DNA from: an uncultured Ruminococcus sp.
GTDB lineage: Bacteria; Bacillota; Clostridia; Oscillospirales; Ruminococcaceae
Assembly: GCA_937926145.1 (NCBI GenBank)
Contig: CALANW010000065.1
Span: 1 to 19,911, forward strand
Length of the DNA stretch: 19,911 nt
Direction of reading: 5' to 3'
Under the pieces are notes generated by a model. It saw nothing but the letters and a program-made list of their open reading frames with translations. It searched no databases and was not told the origin of the DNA. Position numbers and translations under genes: made by a program. Shown here in pieces: positions 1 through 7,654 of this stretch (positions are counted from its first letter, which is position 1; every line of letters starts with the position of its first letter).

Positions 1-218
1 TGAAAAGACTGCTTATAGAAGAAATCGAAAAGCTGGACAGAAATTTTCTTACGCCTGCCGAAGCGGCTGCGGCTATGGAAATTTCACTTTCGACATTTTA
101 CCGAAACCGTGAAAAGATGAATCTTCCGACGGTGAGGTCGGGACGGAAGATACATATTCCCAAAGACGCATTCCTTGAATTTCTGCGTTACGGAAAGACG
201 GGAGACGGGCAGAAGTGA
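1..218 (+). CDS. excisionase-like helix-turn-helix protein, start codon cut by window edge
   Basis: The reading frame is open from base 3, and bases 1-2 (tg) look like the last two bases of an ATG, so probably only one base is missing; the protein would be about 72 residues. The central stretch, with 'LTPAEAAAAM', 'STFYR' and 'SGRKIHIPK', is the winged-HTH pattern of excisionase/MerR-like DNA-binding domains found at the integrase end of Tn916/Tn1549-type elements. Such proteins bind the element ends and favour excision. It ends in a GTGA overlap with the next gene, so the two are translationally coupled. Family assignment is from motif pattern only; a generic HTH_17 regulator is the alternative. 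Confidence 0.72.
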   Translation, partial: KRLLIEEIEKLDRNFLTPAEAAAAMEISLSTFYRNREKMNLPTVRSGRKIHIPKDAFLEFLRYGKTGDGQK

Positions 219-418
219 ATTTTACCCAAATTGCAAAAGACAGCATCACAACAGTTTGCTATGAAGAAGTTCGTGAGTGGGACGAAAGAACGGAAGCAAG
301 AAGTTATTTCCTTGAAGCGATGATGAATTCCGACGGTGCGGAACGTGAGAGATACTCGAATGTGTATTTGAAGATCATTCGGGGACTTGATTACTGTACG
401 GACTCTGATTCTGACTGA
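215..418 (+). CDS. small acidic hypothetical protein coupled to the excisionase-like gene
   Basis: A 67-residue protein starting with GTG that overlaps the stop of the upstream HTH gene (GTGA), a strong sign of translational coupling. The sequence is charged and helical ('EEVREWDERTEARSYF', 'AERERYSNVYLKII') and ends in an acidic Asp/Ser tail, with no signal peptide or membrane segment. I recognise no function. Position next to an excisionase-like gene suggests an accessory recombination-directionality or regulatory role in an integrative element, but that is inference. Confidence 0.65.
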   Translation: MNFTQIAKDSITTVCYEEVREWDERTEARSYFLEAMMNSDGAERERYSNVYLKIIRGLDYCTDSDSD

Positions 419-501
419 ATTTCTTTCAATGCACTTTGTTTCCTCGGCAGAAACCGATGAAAAAACACCTTTTTTCGGTGCTGTCGGGGGACGAGATTGT
501 G

Positions 502-603
502 ATGCGGAGCAATAATGGGGCAGATACCCGCAAGCGTAGAAAAACTGTAGGATTTAGTTCTATTGTGCACCCAATATCCCTAAATCCTATCAATAAAAAA
601 TAA
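502..603 (+). pseudogene. possible truncated 5' end of an element integrase
   Basis: A 33-codon frame starts at an ATG 11 bases after a GGGGG stretch. Its first 15 residues are basic and protein-like ('NNGADTRKRRK'), resembling the start of tyrosine integrases. The remaining codons run through an inverted repeat and stop at 601-603. In Tn916/Tn1549-type elements an integrase gene commonly follows the excisionase, so this may be an integrase start interrupted near base 545-550 by the serine-recombinase element that follows. No other part of an integrase is present in the window. It could also be a chance frame. Confidence 0.3.
548..589 (-). terminator. hairpin terminator of the serine recombinase gene / element end
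   Basis: TAGGATTTAG pairs perfectly with CTAAATCCTA. Inside it, TATTG pairs with CAATA around a 6-nt loop, separated by a symmetric 3/3 internal loop. On the minus strand the structure is followed by CAGTTTTTC, a T-run, so it fits a factor-independent terminator for the leftward recombinase gene, 15 bases past its stop. It may also mark the end of the mobile element, since it lies where the possible integrase fragment loses its protein-like character. Confidence 0.6.
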
Positions 604-604
604 T

Positions 605-2233
605 TCAGTTTTTAAAGCTAATCGAATTGCCTTTATCAGATGTGTTTCCAACGAATCTGTAATAAATATCCACCTTAACAACAGCCTTTCCGTCAACAAA
701 TTCTTTTTGATGAACATAAATCTTTTCAATCAATGTGTGAATCAGTTCGTAATCAAGGCTTTGAATATCAACATAGTTCCTTACAAGTCCTGCAAAATCC
801 TTTGCTCCCTGAAGCTTTTCAGCATTTGCCACAACAGCGTCAGATAGCTCTTTCACCTTTTTTGAAAGCTCGGAATGTTCCTTTTCCATATTGTCTGAAA
901 GGGATCTGTATGTATCTTCGGCAATCACTCCGAACACCTTGTCCTCATAAAGCTTCTGTATCAAAAATTCAAGCTCAGAGATACGCTTGCGGGATTTTTC
1001 AATTTCTTTTGTGAACGATGCAGAATCATTATTCTGAGCATTTTCGGCGGCATTGGTAAGCATTTCGATATATTTTTCCGAATCCTCCGCAGCCAACGAA
1101 GCATGACGCCGTATATCATCAAGCACAACAGCGTAAAGCTGCTCAAACTGAATGTTGTGTCCCGAGCAGGCTGACAAACCGTGACGTATAGCTGTCTGAC
1201 ATCTGTATGTCCCGATAGATTTTCTTCTATTTTTCGTAGAAGCAAACCCATGTCTTTTCCCGCAGTCAGGACAATAAACAAGTCCTATGAAAATATTATC
1301 GGCATTTGAAGTTATGGAATCACGCTTAACGGATACACGCTGCTGAACAGTCTGAAAATCCTCCTCGCTGACAAGAGCCTCGTGTGTATTTTCTGTGATT
1401 ACCCAATCATCAGAATCATGCTTAATGATACGCTTATCCTTGAATGATTTGACACCGTATCTCAGGCATACAATTTTCCCTGTGTAAACGGGATTGGTCA
1501 GTATATGATAAACGCTGCCCGTATCCCAGTCATAAGGATATTTCACAGAAGATCCGCTTCCTATCTCATCGGAATGATTATATGAATGCGGCGTAAGCAC
1601 CTGCATTTTTCTGAGCTGTGTTGCTATCATATGACAGCTTTTGCCTTCAAGTGCAAGGCGGAACATCAGCCTGACATTATCGGCACATTTATTTGGTATC
1701 AGCTTATTGGATTTCAGTTCAACCCTGCTGTAACCATAAGGAGCAGGACCGAGAATGTATCCGCCGTTAGCCGCCATTGTTCTGAATGCCGACTTGACCT
1801 TTTTGCTTATATCCCTGGCATACCATTCATTGACAATATTTTTGAACGGAGCAAAATCATTGTCACCAAGCTCAGAATCAACATTATCATTAACTGCAAT
1901 GAAACGGACGTCCTTCTGCGGAAAATATATCTCGGTGTAATATCCTGTTTTAAGGTATTCACGTCCAAGACGTGATAAATCCTTGACAATCACAGCCCCG
2001 ATTTTTCCGTCCTCGATAAGAGAAATCATTCTCTGAAAATCGGGACGGTCAAAATTTGTTCCGCTGTAACCGTCATCAACAAAGAATTCCGTGTTGATAA
2101 ATCCGTTGTCATTTGCGTACCGAGAAAGCATAGTTTTCTGATTCTGAATGCTCATACTATCGCCGCCCAATTCATCATCACGGCTGAGTCTGCAATAGAG
2201 AGCTGTAATTTTATTCTGCTGTTTTAATTTCAT
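605..2233 (-). CDS. large serine recombinase (TnpX/TndX-type)
   Basis: A 542-residue protein that would catalyse excision and integration of a mobile element by double-strand cleavage through a phosphoserine link. The N-terminal resolvase domain (about 10-150) has the catalytic Ser17 in 'YCRLSRDDE' plus 'DDGYSGTNFDRP' and 'VKDLSRLGRE'. The middle recombinase domain (about 160-320) is followed by a zinc-ribbon with Cys pairs ('CPDC', later 'YRC' and 'SAC'), a coiled coil (about 400-480) and a C-terminal 'IEKIYVH...YYRFVG' region typical of DUF4368. The length matches the family. ATG at 2233 is preceded by an AAAGGTAGG ribosome site and a clear promoter. It is divergent from the STAND gene, with a shared palindrome between them. 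Confidence 0.93.
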   Translation of the reverse strand: MKLKQQNKITALYCRLSRDDELGGDSMSIQNQKTMLSRYANDNGFINTEFFVDDGYSGTNFDRPDFQRMISLIEDGKIGAVIVKDLSRLGREYLKTGYYTEIYFPQKDVRFIAVNDNVDSELGDNDFAPFKNIVNEWYARDISKKVKSAFRTMAANGGYILGPAPYGYSRVELKSNKLIPNKCADNVRLMFRLALEGKSCHMIATQLRKMQVLTPHSYNHSDEIGSGSSVKYPYDWDTGSVYHILTNPVYTGKIVCLRYGVKSFKDKRIIKHDSDDWVITENTHEALVSEEDFQTVQQRVSVKRDSITSNADNIFIGLVYCPDCGKRHGFASTKNRRKSIGTYRCQTAIRHGLSACSGHNIQFEQLYAVVLDDIRRHASLAAEDSEKYIEMLTNAAENAQNNDSASFTKEIEKSRKRISELEFLIQKLYEDKVFGVIAEDTYRSLSDNMEKEHSELSKKVKELSDAVVANAEKLQGAKDFAGLVRNYVDIQSLDYELIHTLIEKIYVHQKEFVDGKAVVKVDIYYRFVGNTSDKGNSISFKN

Positions 2234-2273
2234 AAAATCCTACCTTTCCAAACAGCAGATTATGACTATATTC

Positions 2274-2302
2274 ATTATACATCATAAAATGCTGAAAATC
2301 AA
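2274..2302 (-). promoter_or_regulatory. promoter of the serine recombinase gene
   Basis: On the minus strand, TTGATT (2302-2297) and TATAAT (2279-2274) are separated by exactly 17 bp, upstream of the AAAGGTAGG ribosome site and the ATG at 2233. This is a near-consensus housekeeping sigma-factor promoter. Confidence 0.7.
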
Positions 2303-2308
2303 TAGATT

Positions 2309-2326
2309 TACGAAAACGTTTTCGTA
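2309..2326. promoter_or_regulatory. perfect 18-bp palindromic operator in the divergent promoter region
   Basis: TACGAAAACGTTTTCGTA is a perfect palindrome lying 6 bp upstream of the leftward -35 and 12 bp upstream of the rightward -35. A dimeric regulator bound here could control both the recombinase and the STAND gene. The CG-centred GAAAACGTTTTC core resembles LacI-family/cre-type operators, but the HTH-containing STAND protein encoded beside it is an equally good candidate ligand. Confidence 0.65.
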
Positions 2327-2338
2327 GAATGTTTGCGG

Positions 2339-2367
2339 TTGAGTTTTGTCAATATTTGTGGTATAAT
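2339..2367 (+). promoter_or_regulatory. promoter of the STAND NTPase gene
   Basis: TTGAGT and TATAAT are separated by 17 bp, with a TG one base upstream of the -10 (extended -10). It is followed by an AAAGGAG ribosome site at 2387-2393 and the ATG at 2400. Confidence 0.7.
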
Positions 2368-2399
2368 TAATAAAAGAGCCTGAATGAAAGGAGCTGCCG

Positions 2400-4700
2400 A
2401 TGAACAGAGTTGATTTCAGTACGGTAATAAATATCATAATCGAGAACTGCCGTGAAAATATGTACACCACCCGAAACAGGGAAAGACCATACTCTCAGAA
2501 TGACCTTGTAACAGATATTTTCATCGACCATTACGAAGAAAGCTCCGAAACAATCTACTCCAATTCAGCCATAAGCCGTTGGATAAAAGGCAATCGTCCC
2601 ATTCCTGCGGTAATAGTAAATTTCTATCGTGAAAACGGCTCGGAAATTATCGGAGACAGCTTTCAGGAAAACTGCTTTGAAATAGTCTTTGACATAAACA
2701 AGCTGTACGAGGATTTGCTGTCACTTGTGAGAAATGATTATTCACTCTCCGAAAATTTGAAGAAAGAGATATTGCCCGAAGAAGAATTATCCGATGTTCG
2801 TAAAATATGCGAATTTATCGGAAAAGTCATTTTTACTGCCATAGACCGCCCATTTGTTCCCTCGGATAAAACAATGCTCCCAACCTCTGCAATAACAGTA
2901 TCGGAAAGAGTATTCGGTGCAGAAGCCCCATCTCCTTGCAGATATTTCTGCGGACGGGATAACGAATTGAACGATTTACATACCGCCGTTACCGAACACA
3001 GTAAGGTGTTTATTCACGGCTTTGCAGGCATAGGTAAAAGTGAGCTTGCAAAGGCTTATGCCAAAAAGCACAAAAGCGAATACCGTAACATTCTGTATTT
3101 TAATTACAGCAGCAGTCTGGAAGATATGATAACCGATATTGACTTCATCGGTGACAGCGATACGGATACCGACCAGATCCGCTATACAAAGCATCTGCGA
3201 TTTTTGAAAAGTCTGCGTTCCGATTCGCTCATAATTATTGATAATTTCAATGTATCGGGTGCGGGTGACAGCTTACTCGGTACGCTTATGAAATTTCCCT
3301 GCAATGTCATTTTCACTACCCGAAGCAATATTGATGCCGGACACATTTTCAAGCTTGATGTTATCGAAAACACCGATGTTCTCTATGATTTTGCAAGCAA
3401 ATACTATTCCCATTCCGAAGAAGATAAAGAGAAAATTTATGCGTTAATTGAAACTGTTCATCATCATACACTATCCGTTGAAATGACAGCAAAGCTCCTT
3501 GAAAAAGGTATGCATACTGCCGATGAAATTCTCACGCATCTGCAAAACAACAGCGTAAATCCCGAATCGAGTGACAAGATAAAAGTAACCAAGGACGGAG
3601 AAAATTTAAGAGCTACATATCACAACCATATCCGCTCGCTTTTCTCTCTGTATCTGCTTGACGAGGATTATCAGACAATAATGCGTAGTATGGTATTGGC
3701 TGAAAATGTTCGTATCAGATACCTTGCAAAGCTGCTTGATCTGAACGATACCAACGGAATTAACGAGCTGTGCGACCTCGGATTTATCGAGAATAATCAA
3801 GCGGATATTATATCGCTTCACCCTATGATAAGAGATGTTGCTGTGCTTGATTTGAAACCGTCATTTACAAACTGCGGTGCATTTTTCAAAAGCATTAAAC
3901 AGAAAATTCTTGTTATCGGAAATGAACTTCCCGATTCAAAGGCTGTAATTTCGATAATTGAAAATACAATAAAGTATGTTGAAAAAAACAACACATCAAA
4001 TTACCTTACATTCCTTGAAGATGCCTTTACTTTTCTTGATAATTACAAGAAACTTGACCTTATGGAAATAATCATTTCCGAAAGTGAAAATATTCTTGAT
4101 GATAAAGATACGGGAACTGCAAGCGACAGAGCACTTTTGTATAACAATAAAGCAATGCTTCTCAGAAACAGAAACGAGAAAATTCCTCACGCTGTCAGCC
4201 TGATGAACAAGGCATTGTCACTTTGCAATCAAAATGAAAATCCTGTTTTGTACGCAAACATAAATATGAACCTTGGTCTGCTTTACATTGATGAAAATGA
4301 TATTGAGCGTGGACTTGAATTTATGGATAAGGCATTTCTTTTTATCAAACTGTGCCGTGAGTACAACGATGATTTCATCACCATTGCAAGAAACTATGCC
4401 GCTATTCTTGCAGATAATTCGCTGAATAAAAAAGCTCTGGAGGTACTGACCGAATGTGAATTTGCATCGGAGGGCTGCGTTTCCGTAAACCACGCCCGAC
4501 TTATTTATGACATCGGTGCAATGTATGCCCGAATGAATAAAATTTCTGCGGCGGTTAAGAAATACAATGCAGCTTTTTCGGAGCTTTCAGAACTCGGCTG
4601 CTATGATGAACTTTCCGTAAGAAAAATTGCCGCCGCAGAAATTATGAGAAAATTTGGCTATGAGTACCCAAAGGAATGGGAAACGGGTTATCTTGAATAA
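2400..4700 (+). CDS. HTH / NB-ARC-type STAND NTPase with TPR repeats
   Basis: A 766-residue cytoplasmic signal-transduction NTPase. The N-terminal part contains an HTH-like stretch ('NSAISRWIKGNRPIP', about residues 60-74). The NTPase core starts near residue 188 ('FCGRDNEL') and has Walker A 'GFAGIGKS' (207-214), Walker B 'SLIIIDNFN' and the arginine-containing 'VIFTTRSN'. A winged-helix region follows, and the C-terminal 250 residues carry helical repeats of TPR type ('ALLYNNKAMLLRNRNEKIPHA', 'ANINMNLGLLYIDENDIERG'). The family includes transcription regulators and phage-defence sensors. The HTH and the palindrome between divergent promoters favour a regulator of the element; defence is the alternative. 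Its 3' end overlaps the convergent relaxase gene by 13 bp. Confidence 0.85.
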   Translation: MNRVDFSTVINIIIENCRENMYTTRNRERPYSQNDLVTDIFIDHYEESSETIYSNSAISRWIKGNRPIPAVIVNFYRENGSEIIGDSFQENCFEIVFDINKLYEDLLSLVRNDYSLSENLKKEILPEEELSDVRKICEFIGKVIFTAIDRPFVPSDKTMLPTSAITVSERVFGAEAPSPCRYFCGRDNELNDLHTAVTEHSKVFIHGFAGIGKSELAKAYAKKHKSEYRNILYFNYSSSLEDMITDIDFIGDSDTDTDQIRYTKHLRFLKSLRSDSLIIIDNFNVSGAGDSLLGTLMKFPCNVIFTTRSNIDAGHIFKLDVIENTDVLYDFASKYYSHSEEDKEKIYALIETVHHHTLSVEMTAKLLEKGMHTADEILTHLQNNSVNPESSDKIKVTKDGENLRATYHNHIRSLFSLYLLDEDYQTIMRSMVLAENVRIRYLAKLLDLNDTNGINELCDLGFIENNQADIISLHPMIRDVAVLDLKPSFTNCGAFFKSIKQKILVIGNELPDSKAVISIIENTIKYVEKNNTSNYLTFLEDAFTFLDNYKKLDLMEIIISESENILDDKDTGTASDRALLYNNKAMLLRNRNEKIPHAVSLMNKALSLCNQNENPVLYANINMNLGLLYIDENDIERGLEFMDKAFLFIKLCREYNDDFITIARNYAAILADNSLNKKALEVLTECEFASEGCVSVNHARLIYDIGAMYARMNKISAAVKKYNAAFSELSELGCYDELSVRKIAAAEIMRKFGYEYPKEWETGYLE

Positions 4701-6247
4701 TAGCTGTTTCGTCTGCGGTTTTCTATTGCTTGCTTTTCGGCAGTACGTTGTATTTCAAGCTTACGCTGACGTTCGGCTTCAAGATATGCAAGCTCCGCAT
4801 TTCTTTGCAAGGTCAGCTCGGATTCCCGTATGAACGTTCCGTCCTCCTGCGGCTCAAAGCCTTGATGATACATTTCAATCTGCTTTTTCAAATGCTCCTG
4901 CTTGCGGATTCGGTCATAGTCGGTTTCCAACACCTTTTCCAAATCCGATAAATAGGTTTGCGCCCGATAATACTCAGCATTTGCTTTTCTAAGCTCGGCT
5001 GATACGCTGTTCATCTCGGAAATATCGGAGTTCAAAGCATTTTTCAGCTTTTCAAGCCAGTTATCCGAATGTGTATCATAAATCATAATTCCGCCATTCA
5101 GAAGCTTTTTGTACAACTCCTCAAACCGCTTTTGCTGCTGCTCATTTTTATTCGGTGTAATCTTCAAACGGGCATATTCATCACCGTATGTATTCAGCAA
5201 ATCAAGCAACTTCTTTTCCTTTTCAAGCAGCATATACCGCTTGAGTATTTTATCGTTTTTCTGCTCAAGCTTTTTGACAACAGCTTTCATATCATCAACC
5301 GAATGAATATGATTTTCGTGAACATAGCAAAGCAAATCCGCCGTCCTTTTTACTTGAAAATATGAAATGCGTTCATTGCTTTGCGAACGGTAAACGTCAC
5401 GCTGATTTTCACGAATAGTAACCGCAAGTTCAACCTGCATACCGAGATATGCACTTATCTTTCTGCCTATAAATTCATTCTGCTTGTTTTCAATCCGAAT
5501 CTGAAGCATTTCCATAGAATATCCATAACCGAGCTTTGAGATACAGCACCCATACTTCACACCCTGCGGCTTTGCGATAAGCCGCTTTTCGTTTGTGAAG
5601 ATATATCCTCGCTCTTTCATTTTGAGAATAAGCGAATCAATATCGGTAACAGCTTCATCAATAATCAATCGGTCAATAATATCTGCCATTTTTGTTTTCA
5701 GGGAACTGCCGTTTCGCTTTGCAAACCACTCCGCATAAGTGAGTGATTTATTTCGCTTTGGATTTTCAATGATGCTCAGACCGTGTTCAAGGCAAATCTT
5801 ATCTGAAACATCCCTTGCAAGCTGATATGTTTGCTTTGTTGCAAACCACCTGTTGCCATAAACATCAAAGGGACACACCGCAATGTGATTATGGCAATGC
5901 CCCGTATTTGTGTGGGTGGAAATTATCACAGGACGATTTTCACCGAACATAGCCTTTGCCCATTCCACTCCAATTTGATGAGCAGTTTCCGCAGAAACAG
6001 ACTCATCAAAGGACTGGATATATGAGTGAATACGGATATGATTATTTTTGCTTTTACGGTAATTATCAAACTTATCATCGGAAAACATTTCATAAAGCTC
6101 TTTGAAATCCTCACAGACAGCTTCAAAATCATTAGTGCAGCAGATAGCCGTGCTGAACTTCATTTCTTCATTCTTTCCCGGATCAAGTATGTATTTCAGA
6201 TGTGCCCTCGGCGTAACGTGAATGGCTCTGTGTTTGATGTATGCCAT
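4688..6247 (-). CDS. MOBP-type relaxase (MobA/VirD2-like)
   Basis: A 519-residue DNA relaxase that would nick the origin of transfer and pilot the strand into a recipient. The N-terminal relaxase domain holds a candidate catalytic tyrosine, Tyr19 in 'HLKYIL', the 'HIRIHSYIQSF' motif (70-80), and the metal-binding histidine triad in 'HTNTGHCHNHI' (His112, His119, His121). The C-terminal half is long, charged and helical ('EKNDKILKRYMLLEKEKKLL', later 'EAERQRKLEIQRTAEKQA'), as is common in mobilisation proteins. ATG at 6247 lies one base after the stop of mobC, so the two genes are co-translated. It is convergent with, and overlaps by 13 bp, the STAND gene. Confidence 0.93.
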   Translation of the reverse strand: MAYIKHRAIHVTPRAHLKYILDPGKNEEMKFSTAICCTNDFEAVCEDFKELYEMFSDDKFDNYRKSKNNHIRIHSYIQSFDESVSAETAHQIGVEWAKAMFGENRPVIISTHTNTGHCHNHIAVCPFDVYGNRWFATKQTYQLARDVSDKICLEHGLSIIENPKRNKSLTYAEWFAKRNGSSLKTKMADIIDRLIIDEAVTDIDSLILKMKERGYIFTNEKRLIAKPQGVKYGCCISKLGYGYSMEMLQIRIENKQNEFIGRKISAYLGMQVELAVTIRENQRDVYRSQSNERISYFQVKRTADLLCYVHENHIHSVDDMKAVVKKLEQKNDKILKRYMLLEKEKKLLDLLNTYGDEYARLKITPNKNEQQQKRFEELYKKLLNGGIMIYDTHSDNWLEKLKNALNSDISEMNSVSAELRKANAEYYRAQTYLSDLEKVLETDYDRIRKQEHLKKQIEMYHQGFEPQEDGTFIRESELTLQRNAELAYLEAERQRKLEIQRTAEKQAIENRRRNSYYSR

Positions 6248-6248
6248 A

Positions 6249-6578
6249 TCACAATTCCCGACAGCTCAGCGGAGAAACAATGCTGTGAAACTCCTCGGAA
6301 AGCGTTCCGACCTCTTTGCGAAGATTATCAATATCTGCCTTAAAAACGCTTTTTTCGGAATTTACCACCATAGCAATCTGATTGATGTTCGTTCCGATTG
6401 AACGCATAAGCTGATTGAAGCGGTAAATGTTTTCTGTGTTATACAGAATAACTTTTCCTTTAAGAGCAAGTGTGCGGATAAATTTGCTGATATTCATATC
6501 TGCTGTTTTCGCACGATTTTTTATAGCTAAATATTCATCGGGCGATACCCGTATTTTTATTGACATATCTCTGTTCAT
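6249..6578 (-). CDS. mobC: MobC-like relaxosome accessory protein
   Basis: A 109-residue ribbon-helix-helix DNA-binding protein. The N-terminal 'IKIRVSPDEYLAIKNRAKTA' and 'NISKFIRTLALKG' give the strand and two helices. The C-terminal part, with 'LMRSIGTNINQIAMVVN', is the conserved MobC region. MobC proteins bind the origin of transfer and assist strand separation by the relaxase, which is encoded one base downstream. The ribosome site is AAAGGAG before ATG 6578. Inverted repeats directly upstream (6599-6743) are the natural binding region. Confidence 0.9.
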   Translation of the reverse strand: MNRDMSIKIRVSPDEYLAIKNRAKTADMNISKFIRTLALKGKVILYNTENIYRFNQLMRSIGTNINQIAMVVNSEKSVFKADIDNLRKEVGTLSEEFHSIVSPLSCREL

Positions 6579-6598
6579 ATATGCTCCTTTCCGTAACA

Positions 6599-6618
6599 GA
6601 TTTTGTTCTCACAAAATC
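6599..6618. repeat. 8-bp inverted repeat upstream of mobC
   Basis: GATTTTGT and ACAAAATC are perfect complements around a TCTC loop, 20 bp upstream of the mobC start. This could be a MobC operator or the inverted repeat next to a nick site. Confidence 0.6.
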
Positions 6619-6640
6619 AATGCTTGCTGTAAAATTAGCG

Positions 6641-6743
6641 ATACTAAACGCCATTAGAATTATGGAGAAGAAATCGCCGCAAAAGCTTTGATATATGTGG
6701 TTTTGCGGCGAGAGATTCCCATAATTCAATGGTCGTTTAGTAT
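6641..6743. other. nested inverted-repeat structure, candidate origin of transfer
   Basis: Three nested arms pair across 103 nt: ATACTAAACG with CGTTTAGTAT (10 bp), CCATTaGAATTATGG with CCATAATTCAATGG (14 bp with one bulged base), and TCGCCGCAAAA with TTTTGCGGCGA (11 bp), leaving a 16-nt loop and one internal loop of about 8 nt per side. About 35 paired bases in a non-coding region just upstream of mobC and the relaxase is what an origin of transfer would look like. No nick site is proved by the sequence. Confidence 0.6.
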
Positions 6744-6744
6744 T

Positions 6745-6807
6745 ATTCTCTGTGGCTGAATGTACTTGCTTTTCTCTCAATGCTAATATTTTTCCACCAC
6801 AGAGAAT
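6745..6807. repeat. 11-bp inverted repeat flanking 41 nt, next to the oriT-like hairpin
   Basis: ATTCTCTGTGG (6745-6755) and CCACAGAGAAT (6797-6807) are perfect inverted copies separated by 41 nt. They begin two bases after the large nested hairpin and probably belong to the same transfer or regulatory region. A role as a terminator for the leftward gene ending at 6829 is possible, but there is no clear T-run. Confidence 0.55.
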
Positions 6808-6828
6808 GTGCTTTTCTATTTTGTTGAA

Positions 6829-7311
6829 TTACGAATTTTTCCTAAAAAGCTTGGGAACGGAATCAAGCTGTGATTTAAGAGTGCTGTTTTCCTCGGTCAG
6901 ATTTGAAATATTCCTCTCAAGCTGTTCATTATGCTTTTTAAACTCCGAAAGCAGATTGCTTTTATCCGATAAATCCGCTGTAAGCTCTGTGATTTTTACG
7001 GTCAACTTTTGGCTTTCGGCAGTAATATCAACTATTCTGTCCTTTGCCTGTTTTAAATTAAATTCGGCAACATCAAGCTTTCCTTTAAGCTCATCATTTT
7101 CAAGGGCAATGGCTTCACATTCTTGGACAGCCTGTAAAATTTTCACTTTTATCGGAAGAAGAAAATCCGCCGCATAATCATCAAGGTCAATGCTTTCGCC
7201 TTTAATCTTGGTTATGTGTCCTGCAAGCTCCTTGTTTTTATGGTGAGCGATTTTCTTGTAAACCGTCTGATATTTCAGTCCGTTTGCTTTGCAGAATTCT
7301 TTTACAGTCAT
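6829..7311 (-). CDS. HTH protein with long coiled coil
   Basis: A 160-residue protein. The start is placed at ATG 7311 because GGAGG lies 11 bases upstream and the residues that follow ('MTVKEFCKANGLKYQTVYKKI') form an HTH; the longer upstream extension overlaps the ParR-like gene in another frame and has no ribosome site. From about residue 70 to 155 the sequence is a heptad-rich coiled coil ('ENDELKGKLDVAEFNLKQA', 'LERNISNLTEENSTLKSQL'). KfrA-like plasmid proteins share this HTH-plus-coiled-coil plan and affect replicon stability. Placement directly behind parM/parR fits a maintenance role, which is inferred. Confidence 0.75.
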   Translation of the reverse strand: MTVKEFCKANGLKYQTVYKKIAHHKNKELAGHITKIKGESIDLDDYAADFLLPIKVKILQAVQECEAIALENDELKGKLDVAEFNLKQAKDRIVDITAESQKLTVKITELTADLSDKSNLLSEFKKHNEQLERNISNLTEENSTLKSQLDSVPKLFRKNS

Positions 7312-7315
7312 AACA

Positions 7316-7654
7316 TCAACCTCCGATAAAATCCATATCAATATCATCATCAGCAGGATTTGACTCAACAACAGGCTCTGCTGACTTTTCTTTCTTAATG
7401 TGAATACTCGATACCAAAGCTGCGAACAGCTTCGGTATCTCGGTTTCAAGGGTGGACTTGATAACAGAAACAATATCATTGCTCTTGTTTGCTTCGGACA
7501 CAGTGCCGTGAATATGCTCATACAAAATCGTCTTGATTGCAGAATTTACCGTGTGATACTTTTTTCTGTCAATGTTGGCAAGGAAGTCTGCAATTTCTTT
7601 GTCATTTGTCTTTTCAAGGCAAAGTCTGAGAGTAATTCTTTTCATCTGCTTCAT
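7316..7654 (-). CDS. ParR-like centromere-binding protein
   Basis: A 112-residue protein whose N-terminal half ('RITLRLCLEKTNDKEIADFL', 'KYHTVNSAIKTILYEHI') has the ribbon-helix-helix plan of ParR adaptor proteins, and whose C-terminus is acidic ('DDDIDMDFIGG'), as expected for the ParM-contacting tail. Its ATG overlaps the parM-like stop (TAATG). In type II partition systems ParR binds iterons and couples them to ParM filaments. A candidate iteron cluster lies upstream of the operon. The assignment rests mainly on gene order and size. Confidence 0.7.
   Translation of the reverse strand: MKQMKRITLRLCLEKTNDKEIADFLANIDRKKYHTVNSAIKTILYEHIHGTVSEANKSNDIVSVIKSTLETEIPKLFAALVSSIHIKKEKSAEPVVESNPADDDIDMDFIGG

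Noticed and set aside
7311..7521. N-terminal extension of the HTH/coiled-coil protein to 7521
   Set aside because: It overlaps the ParR-like gene in another frame; the HTH and a GGAGG site support ATG 7311.
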